Shown piece by piece: positions 55,332 through 64,000 of a stretch of DNA of 64,000 bases. Origin of the DNA: Scedosporium boydii (lineage: Eukaryota > Ascomycota > Sordariomycetes > Microascales > Microascaceae); NCBI GenBank assembly GCA_002221725.1, contig NJFT01000036.1:124001-188000 (forward strand), written 5' to 3'. The notes beneath the pieces are model-generated. The model saw nothing but the letters and a program-made list of their open reading frames with translations. It had not been told where the DNA came from and ran no database searches. The stretch's first letter is position 1, and every line of letters begins with the position of its first letter. The translations under genes and the position numbers were made by a program.

Positions 55332-56628
55332 ACCCGCATAGCGACATATAACGACCTGACGCGGCTACGGTTATGTCGACCCCACCACCATCTGCAGATC
55401 CTCGGGGTCACTAAGGAATAGAACTAGATGCGCGATTATGGTTGGGGTGGGATCACCATTGATCACGGTCGACAATCGTGATACGACGTGATCCAGGGGA
55501 ACGAGCGCCAGCGGGAGAAATATTTAAGAAGAATAGTTTCCTTATATTAGAACCCACAGTCTCTACTTAGGGTCCAATACAATGCTTTTTCTTCTTCTAT
55601 CCTGTCTTTTAGATATCACGGATAGTTCCGATGGGAAGTCGAATGTTGGGCAACGTTTACTGCAAGTGAGAGTAAGGAAACGTGAGTGTCCGCGCCGCAG
55701 TTCGTAGTGATCCGTAAATAAAGGAGCGCATCAATTCAGTAAATCGGATCGCAGAGCCTGAGGACGGTCTCACGGACGAGGAAAGAGAGGACAACAACCA
55801 ATGTGCCTCTAGAGCCGGTTCTGACGCTTGTAGTAGTGTTGCACAGGCTGGCTCTATTAAAAGCCATCACATCAAATATTCTGATAGTGGCCCTCCCAGC
55901 TAAACTGCTGCTGGCAGCGGCGACAACGTGCCTTTCTTGATTGGCCTAAAACGGCCGACACGGGGTCTTACAGTTCACTAAAAGTAACCGACCGAGGGAG
56001 CGCCTTGTGTTTACTGTTATACGTTCCATGAACGGGAGATCGGAAACCTGACAGTCCAAGCCCCCAAGGGATCTCCAGCGACTAGCTTCGATATCTTTCG
56101 TGACCCTAATCGTGTGTACATCATGCTCCTGAAGGACGTGTAACAGTACTACAGAAGTGAGAAACTCAGACCGCGGTATGTGGACAATTTTTTTCTCTTG
56201 ATGCTCATTACGGACCTGTGCAAAGTCGATGTTCGGACTGTCATTCTGGTTAAGGGATCCTGCAGCCCATGAAAACATTTCTGCCGAGAATCTGTCACGG
56301 TGTCACCCCCGGATGCCGATTTGTTAGTACTAGCGGAAACTGATGCCAGCGCGGAGCCCACTCAATCCCCCCCATTTGACTGGCCAAGTAGTATGGGAGT
56401 GACAAGAGTCTTCATTTCACTTCAAGCCTAGACCTCCAGACAACCGACCAGTCTCTAGTGTGTTGCACTGTGGAGATAAATTGCATTACCGGTGTGTCTT
56501 TGAAACGTAACTTAGCTACCAAATCTCATGGAGGCTCTCCGTCCTCCCTAGTAACTTGTTTCTCCACCCACTACATCAAACCACAGACATCAGATGCTGT
56601 GCATTGCTCTCAGAGATTACCGGATCGT
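55332..56628. other. no supported gene
   Basis: A minus-strand frame at 56278-55946 (DFAQVRNEHQEKKIVHIPRS, then LLHVLQEHDVHTIRVTKDIE) has coding-like composition, and a frame overlapping its start (56361-56149) may be its N terminus. I recognise no family and the two are out of frame. Confidence 0.4.
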
Positions 56629-57552
56629 CTAGCCCAACGAATGTCGTCCTTTCCCTCTTCTGTGCGATGCAGTATGCACATTCAGGGACGCCGGACTCGC
56701 TTTCGTATAACCTTCCGAGCGAGCAACCAACATGTCGTAGTAGCACTTGACAACTTCCGGATGTACTAAAATTTTCCAGTCCATGTGAACAAGAAACTCG
56801 TTCACTAGACACTGAAGCTCAGATCTGGAAAGGCCCCCAATTTGGGCATATGTCGCCATATCGTAGATCGTGTCCGACCACTCCTTCACTGCCACCACTG
56901 TTGCGGTAATAAGGAATCGATGGACAGTGAATGAGTTGATGAGAAAGTCGCAATATCTAGCGCTCAGACAGTCTGCATAGTAGACAATCACGAGAAGAAG
57001 GGCGGGAACTAGCCTAGCATGGGTGGCGAGGCGAGAGACGTAGGCTCTGATGGGAATTCCTGGCCGTAACCTAGATTGCGAAAATCGACGGTGAGCGAGA
57101 ATTTCGCGTTTCATCGAGAAATAACTGGCACCGAGACCAGTCACTCCGTACCTTGAGTGGAAGGGCGTAATTCCCCTGCAGACCCGTCTAGTCGTACAAG
57201 TATTGGTTGCGCCGTCGTCATTGTGGAGGATGGTGTCCTCAATGAGCGTGGAGACCATCGTAATCATATCTTCCAGGCCGCAATCCTCGTACTGAAAAGG
57301 CAAGACCTTTGAAGGAGAGGGGAGATCAACGCCGCTCTCATCAAGACCGACGTCGTCCAGCTCAGAGACACCACACTCTGTCGTGGCAGGGGACCCCGAT
57401 AGAGGTGTCCCAAAAGGGAGCATGAAGGTTGTGAGACCGTGGGGGTCCGAATCTATTGGCGCGTGGTGCTGGACCAAGGGCGTTTCTCGGGCCACGCGCG
57501 GCGGAGGGCAAACTACCCCTTGAGATACCATCGAACCTTGCCAGGATCCCAC
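56629..57552 (-). CDS. Pho80-like cyclin
   Basis: Exons 57552-57152 and 57070-56629 give 280 residues. The intron is 81 nt, a multiple of three without a stop, so an unspliced read is also open. Splicing, however, restores ITPFHSR-LRPGIPIRAYVSRLA, the exact opening of a Pho80/Pcl6 cyclin box. Then follow THARLVPALLLVIVYYADCL, NSFTVHRFLITATVVAVKEW, IYDMATYAQIGGLSRSELQC and LVNEFLVHMDWKILVHPEVV, in normal order. Such cyclins bind a Pho85-type kinase and act in phosphate or nutrient signalling. The N-terminal 100 residues are disordered. Usual FxSD in the second helix is EWSD. It probably represents an extra, faster-evolving copy. Confidence 0.87.
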   Translation of the reverse strand: MGSWQGSMVSQGVVCPPPRVARETPLVQHHAPIDSDPHGLTTFMLPFGTPLSGSPATTECGVSELDDVGLDESGVDLPSPSKVLPFQYEDCGLEDMITMVSTLIEDTILHNDDGATNTCTTRRVCRGITPFHSRYGVTGLGASYFSMKREILAHRRFSQSRLRPGIPIRAYVSRLATHARLVPALLLVIVYYADCLSARYCDFLINSFTVHRFLITATVVAVKEWSDTIYDMATYAQIGGLSRSELQCLVNEFLVHMDWKILVHPEVVKCYYDMLVARSEGYTKASPASLNVHTASHRRGKGRHSLG

Positions 57553-59046
57553 ATAAACACCCGGTTTTTGAGTGTCAGCCTGCTGAAGTATGAATGATAG
57601 CTTTATTTTCCGCCATTTCGAGTTGTCACCGGGTTTTAGAGGGTGAGTGGGGAGGCGGTGGATTTAAGACCTCGGGAGAGAAAAAGAGACCCAGGCATCC
57701 CAATCAATGCATGATAAGGCAAGCACGGAATGGGTCCGGCGAGCTGCTGAATCACCACTTTCTACGTGTATAAATTGTCCCAATATCCAGTAAGTCCTCG
57801 ATGGCTCTAGACACGGGGGGTGCCTACCCCAATACCCTGGGGCCAAGCGCACCAGAGCCCTGAAATGGCCCAGGGAATGTCCAGTAAGATTGGCCAAAAA
57901 GCGCATGGCAAGTCTTGTGGACTAGATTGACTCGATCCGAGGCATGTATCTGGATGTGACAGGCTGAGGCCTTGACCCAGATACATAGGACAAGACCGGG
58001 TATGAGGAATGTTCTAACGCGAATAGTTAATGCGGGGCGTGAATCCTGGGGCTGTCACTTTGTTCCGGTTCGGGCCTGTGATGGAAAGGGTGTGCTGCGA
58101 ACTACTGAACCACGTCTTATTGCACTTGCATTGCGAGATGACTGGCCAGCGCTTCTTGGCGAGGACTGTAAGCTTAGAAAACCGGTAGATTAATCCCCAG
58201 GTTGTCCCTTAGTGGCTGCGTCGAGAACATCTGGGGGAGGTCTGAGCGTGGGAATCGGTAATGTCGCTTGTTCATAGCCGGATATTCATTTTGTGAGGCA
58301 GCAGGAAAATCACAAACGGGAGTGTGTCAGTCCCGGGCCACTATTGGTCAGAGAATCAGAGCTGGGTTCCAGAAGGCTCCCCCTTCACCCCACAAGCTAA
58401 TCCGCCTACAGGCGAAGGGGCGATACAGGTGCTACGTGGCAGTGCCTTTGGCATGGGGACAGACATTGGTATGTTACCGTGATTTTGCGGGTACTCGGCG
58501 GCGTCTTGACAATACCAGGCCATTCGGTTCCTATGCCAGAAGTGTATAACGGCGTGTGTAGTGTAAAGCCTAGTAGCGACCGATTGTCGTTCAAGGACGT
58601 GACAAACTCGGTACGTTCCAAGCCTGGCCTACAATTCCCTGCTAACACTAACATCGTGACCTTGGATCTGGCGCACTCAATACATGGAGTCAAAGATACC
58701 ATGAAATGCATCACACCCGCGGACTCGCGTAGCTGTATAGGTTTGGTGACAGCGGGCGTGCCTGCGATCCGGGAGTGTTGTGAGAGAAGGACAAACCCGA
58801 CTCATGGAAGACTTTAAAAGATCTGCCAGAGGGCGAGCTACACGTCCGATTCACAACCGAGGATCGTTGAAGATCTTAATACACCCCGAGGTTCCTGCCC
58901 TCTACAACACACCTGGATGTATGATGTGCGAGAGTAAAGTCATCTTAGGGGAAAAACGAAAAAAAATGTGTACTGGCTATTGAAAACTGTCAGAGAATGT
59001 GCATTCTCTATAGAGATCCACCAATCGAAAACACAATTTCCAATGA
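57553..59046. other. no supported gene
   Basis: Open frames on both strands lack family features. It holds the cyclin promoter at its left end. Confidence 0.5.
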
Positions 59047-60840
59047 TCAATTCTTCTTTTTTTCGACCTCGAAATCATCCCAGCGAATACGCCTAACACA
59101 CCTTGACCACCAAAATTCAAATTGGCTCCCAGGCCATACCAGAGTGTTCCTTCCAGTATATCTGTCAATATACCAGTTAGGAACATCAGCAGTGTATACC
59201 AGATTGGAAAGCATCTTCTGAATCCAGTCGTTGTACGATGCTTGAGCGCTGGGCTTCACGTTGAGTCTCACTCTCTCCCCTGGAGTCTTGATTGTATGGC
59301 GTAGGAGACGGATTATATACTCGACAGACGATTCGATGCTTATTAGGGTGGAGTGTCCGGACGGCAAGGTGTTTGGGCCAGTGAGGATGAAAAGGTTCGG
59401 AAATCCCGAAACAGATACGCTAAAAGCTAGGGGTCAGTAAAGTAGTAAGGGCTTGGTGAGAGTATAAACCGACCCCATGTGAGCAGCTGCATAATTTACA
59501 CCTGATTGCCACAACCTGGGGAGTTCATTATCCCCCATACCGACGATTTCCATAGGCGTCAGGAGTTCTTGACTCCGAAAGCCATTCCCGAGGACGATCA
59601 CGTCAATGGGGTAGGAGCCGTCTTCCGCAATGGTGACTTGGGATGGACTTGATATCGAAATCAATCGTGACTTGATTAGCTTAACCCTTGGGTCGTGGAG
59701 CGCAAGTAGATAGCCGTGATCGAGGACTGGCCTCTTTGCACCAAGGCTAAAGTCGGGAATGAGAACGTCGTGGTATTTCGAAGGTGCGGAGCGTCGCATA
59801 TAATCGGCGACGGATCGTTGAACCACGCGCCGAAGACTACTCCCAATGAGGCTCTTTTTGAAGATGGTGAAAGCAAGGTCGAGTTTTACTGCTAAGCAGT
59901 ATCTCCAAAATTTTCGGGCAAAGGGAACGTTTCGCAGAACCCTTGGTAAGGAGTTGAGTTTGTTAGTGCGGCTTGAAAGGGGGGATATATATCCATGGGA
60001 TTGTTATTGTGTGGACGCACCATTTCTGGATTTCGCTGACGGGAGAGTTTCTTTTTGGCGCAACCCAATGTGCACTCCGGACAACTTGGACAAGGCTCTT
60101 GACTTTACCATGGTTCACCAGCCATGGGACAAACTGGTTGGCCGAGCTCCCGTTGCCTATCACTAGGACATTTTTGTTCTCGAAGGCATAGTGATGATCC
60201 CAATCAGCGCTGTGAAAAACCTTACCACCAAAGTTTTCAATTCCTTGCACATCTTCGGTGCCTTTCGGGATATCGCAGAAACCTGTTCCAGTGATAAGGA
60301 ACCGGCAATATCTTGCGTATGTTTGACCATCTCTAGAGTCCGCAAAATCCACTCTCCAGATGTATTCATCCTCGAGCCACCGGGCGGAGATGCACTTTTG
60401 TCCCAGGTGAATATTTTTAAAACAGTCGTGCGTGGACGCTACGTGGTGGATGTACGACAGTATTTCGCTCTGTGAAGCATAAGCAGACGACCAGTCGAAA
60501 TCAGGAGCAAAGGAAAGAGAGTAGACCTGGTCTTCATTGTTACTATTGCCAGCCAGTCGTGTGCCGCGTGCCTAAGCAGGCAGCTTGGAGTGGAACATAC
60601 CAATGAGGGGATATCGCAACTCAGTCCTGGGTAAGTATTTTTTGCCCAGGTTCCCCCAACATCATCAGCTTGTTCGTACACTTCGACCGTCATCTGGGGA
60701 AACGCCTGTCGCAGCCTGATGAGGGCGCACAAGCCTGTCCATGCTTAAGCCTTCATCCAGGAGAGGAGGTGGTCCGAAACGACCTTACCTGAATAGCCAG
60801 CCCCAATGACGATGGCGTCTAGTATTGGTGTGGCTGACAT
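59047..60840 (-). CDS. second Baeyer-Villiger-type flavin monooxygenase, five exons
   Basis: Exons 60840-60789, 60734-60601, 60526-60021, 59971-59474 and 59419-59047 join to 520 residues with no stop. Splicing restores the FAD Rossmann motif AIVIGAGYSG-LCALIRL, then EQADDVGGTWAKNTYPGLSC and VYSLSFAPDFDW. The BVMO fingerprint is exact, FGGKVFHSADW (F-x-G-x3-H-x3-W), and the NADPH motif is VLVIGNGSSANQ. The C-terminal blocks VIVLGNGFRSQELL and FPNLFILTGPNTLPSGHST are present. The last donor (GTCGGT) and the 49-nt third intron are unusual, so these borders are less sure. It is only distantly like the 35-kb enzyme and belongs to the subgroup typical of fungal secondary-metabolite or catabolic monooxygenases. 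The substrate is unknown. Confidence 0.83.
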
Positions 60841-61392
60841 TGGACCGGTCCAAGAGGAGAACACTTGAAGACGAAACTATGCTACGACAAGGAGATAGGG
60901 CACTGAACAAACAGATGAGCTCTGACAACAAAGGTTGTCCATTTTGCAAGTGCTTAGACACTCGTTATATGTTTTATATACACATTATCCTAGATCATAT
61001 CAAGGGTTATTATATACTGCAGAAATGTAGATGTTACTGCACCATTATTTGTTGAGTGTGCGTGTAAATCGTCGCGTAGTTCCCGAGATCCACATCAAGA
61101 ATCAAGATATCAAAGCACCTGTGACATATCGTTTGGTGACTCCCTAGCCAGGCTTACTGGCGCTCTACCTCTGTGGCTCATGGCTGGCCAGACCAGGCCT
61201 CCCCCCCAAACGGAATTCCGCCCGGCAGCAGCGCGATGGCAGCAGCGCGACGGGCCTGCTCCGCCATTGGAATTATTGATTACTAACTTGATATGTCACC
61301 GTAGGGAAAGGTGAGATTGCATCAAACGATGGACGTCAAAGGGTGACATATCGAGGGTCCCTTCCGGCCATAAATCACTGCGACACATCAAC
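60841..61392. other. spacer with a 14-bp tandem duplication
   Basis: No gene is seen. GGCAGCAGCGCGA is repeated at 61224-61236 and 61238-61250 beside a C run. AT-rich sequence lies at 60965-61050. Confidence 0.6.
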
Positions 61393-62154
61393 ATGGATGC
61401 GAACCCCAGCACCATCTTGGGTGAATTAGAGATCCGCTCGTCGCGCCAGCGGGTCACGCGACAGCACGCACTCGAAAGGGTTCGTAACAACCAGCGCCGC
61501 CCGGGCTCGTCGTCGAGACTACATCGCCGAGCTAGAAAAGAAACTTGGTGAGGCCGAATGACATGCTACGTTGCTTCAGCAGCGGGTGCAAGCTTTGGAA
61601 GCTGAGCTGAGTCAATACCGAGATCGAAGCACTCAATGTACGTCAGCCATTTCTCAGTTCTCGTGGACGGACAGCGGAGAGAATTGTCCTCCGTCACTAA
61701 TGACAACTGCTGGCCATTGGCATTTAGGTACGGAATGAGCAAAATTCTAAGGAGTACCTGCTAACATTTTTTTTCTTTTCATATTTGGCCATCCAAGATG
61801 ATACTCAGCAGCCAGAGATGTTCAATCTCTCCGAGCCCGATGGAGCAACATCACTGGACCTTCCCAGGATGACAATACCTATCCACCTTGCAGACGAGTC
61901 GAACGCCCAAGGATTCCGATGGAACACCTCCATTTTGTGGCCGGAGAACATTGAGAATGAGCTGGCAAAACCATGCGCCGAAGCCTACCTGCTTATCACT
62001 CAACAAAATTATCGAGGCTTTAACGAGGAAGACATAGCCGCACGCATTCGGCATGGGTTTCGAAAATCTTCCCTTCCTGGGAGAGGGATGCCACGTCAGG
62101 GCTGATGTCTTATTCAGCTTGCTGGTACTTGTCTCCGAGGCATGGCCAATGTAG
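61393..62154 (+). pseudogene. bZIP transcription factor gene with frameshifts and a premature stop
   Basis: From the ATG at 61393 the protein begins MDANPSTILGELEIRSSRQR and reaches the basic region ALERVRNNQRR. One base is missing at about 61501; in the next frame the basic region and zipper continue as RARRRDYIAELEKKLGEAE. The expected N-x7-R of bZIPs is restored across the gap. An in-frame TGA at 61559-61561 follows, where CGA is expected, and the zipper continues ATLLQQRVQALEAELSQYRD. An intron (GTACGT, about 61638, to CCAAG about 61797) leads to DTQQPEMFNLSEPDGATSLD and EAYLLITQQNYRGFNEEDIA. A further frame change near 62085 separates it from GCHVRADVLFSLLVLVSEA. Three independent lesions make it non-functional. 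Confidence 0.8.
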
Positions 62155-63320
62155 ATAGATGGCGCAATGGAAAATGGAGACAGCGCAATTGTTGGAGTCC
62201 TTTGAGTTGCGTTGTCGTCGATTGCATCGGGAGAAACAGATACATTGCCATATTCAATGTGCAAAAGACTTGTCTCATAATCAGTTCGTTGTAAATCGAC
62301 AAGAATAACGGCTTACCCATCTGATTCACCATTCTTCTTCGTCTTCAGCAAGTCCTCTCGTGTCATTATTTCGGGCTCCGAGTTTCCCGATCGCGGATAT
62401 GTTGAGGACCATGGCGTCGAAGGTTCAGGTCTAGAGGGGGCTGCCCGTGACAAAGCCATTGTTGAGAAGAACGGAATTTGACCCAAAGAGCGGACTGGTA
62501 GTTGGAATGGTAAAGTCAGGTTTTGCCTGGTGGTGTATAGGATTGTAACATTGAGCATCCGCCTCTTCAAACCGGGCTGCCAGAGACACGACCGCGTTCC
62601 TCACTATCCTAAAATGATTGATCCACTCGTTGGCGGATAGTAAGAAGGAATTAGGGCTTCAAAAAGACGCTACAGTGAATAAAGTAGGCTGGTCCAGGGA
62701 AGTCTCTCTTCTCTCCCGCGATAACTCCTCTTTCCTTGCGATTGGGGAGACTGACCATACCTTGCAGGGCAGCAACCCCCAAGACCGACATTATACCAAC
62801 ATGACAAGGAGCAGGGACCCAACAGACCGGCAAAAGATTGTTTGTGGACTGGGGTGGCAATCCTCTACGACATAGACTCTATTCAATCATCAGCGGGAGT
62901 TATAGGTGCGCTTAACCATTCATCGGAGGAGGCGGACATACTCTGCATCAGGCAATACGGTACATATGGACATTCCACGGGATCTCATATCGATGAAGAT
63001 AGGATTGGCTGGCTCTGATTCTCCAGCGGGAGGTCATAGGGCAATCTCCCCGCATACTCCAAATATCCTAAAATGGCTCCCTTGATAAATCTCGGCCGAC
63101 GGGCGGGCCACATATTGAACGCCTAAATATGTCAGAGCAGGGGTATATAATAAGTAATCTTTTTAATAACTTATATGACGCACATTGCTGCTGAATAGAT
63201 ACAAAAGCAAAGGTTTATCTCCACTTTGCGTTTTCTTGGCTCTCTCTCCCTTGCCTTGGCTCTTTCCATGGTCTTGGCTGCCGCATTCCAGTTCCTGGTT
63301 TCCGCCGAGTCTTACGAAGA
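62155..63320. other. no intact gene; possible further regulator debris
   Basis: The minus strand at about 62610-62440 reads NAVVSLAARFEEADAQC and FTIPTTSPLFGSNSVLLNNG in one frame. It looks like a piece of a fungal protein but is followed by stops. Nothing else is supported; 63185-63320 is the GH7 promoter and leader. Confidence 0.35.
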
Positions 63321-64000
63321 ATGCCTCTCAAACTCCCGCTTATCAGCCTGGTGGCTTCGCTGCTTGTGGGCGGAGCTGTAGCCCAAGCTGAGGAGCATCC
63401 CCCGCTACCGACATGGAAATGCACAACCTCGGCAGGGTGCGTGCAGCAAAACACCTCCGTCGTCCTTGACCGAGACTCGAAATTCGCCCGTGGTACTGCC
63501 GGTTCCAGAACGGCGGCTGATTACGCTGCCATGGGCGTTTCCACTTCAGGAGACGCCTTGACCATGTACCACTACGTCAAAACAGACTCCGGAGCGCTCA
63601 ACGCCGCCTCCCCGCGCGTTTATCTCCTTGGTGAGGACGGCAAATATGCAATGATGAACCTCCTCAACCAGGAGCTCTCGGTGGATGTTGACCTCTCAGC
63701 CCTTCCATGTGGAGAAAATGGCGCCTTTTACCTGTCAGAAATGGAACCCGACGGCAGGGGCGGCGCCGAGGCGGGCAACGGCTACTGTGACGCCCAGTGC
63801 CAGGGCTACTGCTGCAGCGAAATGGACATCCTCGAGTCCAACTCGATGGCGACGGCCATGACGCCGCATCCGTGCAAAGGTGACAACTGCGACAAAGCCG
63901 GCTGCGGGTATAATCCATACGCTAGCGGCCAGCGCGACTACTGGGGCCCTGGAAAGACGGTCGACACGAGCAAGCCGTTTACGGCCATTACGCAGTTCGC
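63321..64000 (+). CDS. GH7 endoglucanase, 5' part (runs off the right edge)
   Basis: From the ATG at 63321, 226 codons lie in the window without a stop or intron. A signal peptide (residues 1-22, cut after AQA) precedes [20 protein letters not shown], the usual GH7 opening. [33 protein letters not shown] and [12 protein letters not shown] lead to the active-site motif EMDILE (nucleophile Glu167, Asp169, acid/base Glu172). The short loop between GYCDAQC and CC fits the endoglucanase rather than the cellobiohydrolase branch. The segment between VVLD (50) and ADYAAMGVS (67) is only about 16 residues; in GH7 enzymes it is roughly 40 and contains paired cysteines. The enzyme would hydrolyse internal beta-1,4-glucan bonds outside the cell. 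Confidence 0.88.
   Translation, partial: MPLKLPLISLVASLLVGGAVAQAEEHPPLPTWKCTTSAGCVQQNTSVVLDRDSKFARGTAGSRTAADYAAMGVSTSGDALTMYHYVKTDSGALNAASPRVYLLGEDGKYAMMNLLNQELSVDVDLSALPCGENGAFYLSEMEPDGRGGAEAGNGYCDAQCQGYCCSEMDILESNSMATAMTPHPCKGDNCDKAGCGYNPYASGQRDYWGPGKTVDTSKPFTAITQF

Noticed and set aside
1..64000. CRISPR arrays, phage or insertion-sequence elements
   Set aside because: No spaced identical repeats or bacterial mobile-element genes; the window is eukaryotic nuclear DNA.

Overview
The window is nuclear DNA of a filamentous ascomycete (Pezizomycotina, most likely a sordariomycete; the class is inference). The evidence is short 50-180 nt spliceosomal introns with GT..AG borders, Zn2Cys6 regulators, an F-box protein, a fungal C2H2/helical-domain protein pair, a GH7 cellulase and two tRNA genes. 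Gene models here were built by hand from splice borders that restore frame and recognisable family motifs. No transcript or database was consulted.

Layout. 1-6.5 kb: a broken ankyrin fragment, a broken gene carrying a 9-bp minisatellite, one intact three-exon gene of unknown function and the relic of a pepsin-like protease. 6.9-16.6 kb: five minus-strand genes (membrane protein, APH-type kinase, aldehyde dehydrogenase, NAD-dependent epimerase-like protein, mitochondrial GABA-type aminotransferase). 17.3-30.3 kb: a Zn2Cys6 regulator, a DHDPS-family aldolase, an FMN-dependent 2-hydroxyacid oxidase, a mitochondrial methylmalonate-semialdehyde dehydrogenase, a cupin protein and an Mtr-type amino-acid permease. 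31.1-37.1 kb: a second Zn2Cys6 regulator (ten exons), a Baeyer-Villiger-type monooxygenase and an aldehyde-dehydrogenase remnant. 38-49.5 kb: a two-membrane-segment protein, a decayed copy of the second regulator's 5' end, a frame-broken gene, tRNA-Lys, an F-box protein, and a head-to-head pair (C2H2 zinc-finger protein and DUF7580-like protein). 50-64 kb: a patch rich in broken genes (glyoxalase, F-box-like gene, bZIP regulator) mixed with apparently intact ones (a bacterial-type arsenate reductase, a Pho80-like cyclin, a second BVMO and the start of a GH7 endoglucanase cut by the window end). tRNA-Ala lies here too.

How genes may work together. The 10.5-30.3 kb genes read like an amino-acid or omega-amino-acid catabolic cluster: uptake (permease), transamination (GABA-T), aldehyde oxidation (ALDH, MMSDH), aldolase, hydroxyacid oxidase and a local regulator. 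The strongest support is an identical 15-bp element, CCGCGGAAACTTTCC, found in the promoters of the ALDH, of the divergent GABA-T/regulator pair and of the aldolase. A 14/15 match lies between MMSDH and the cupin gene. CCGCGG is a zero-spaced inverted CGG pair, the usual form of a Zn2Cys6 binding site, so I propose a small regulon run by the regulator at 17.3 kb. The actual substrate cannot be read from sequence.
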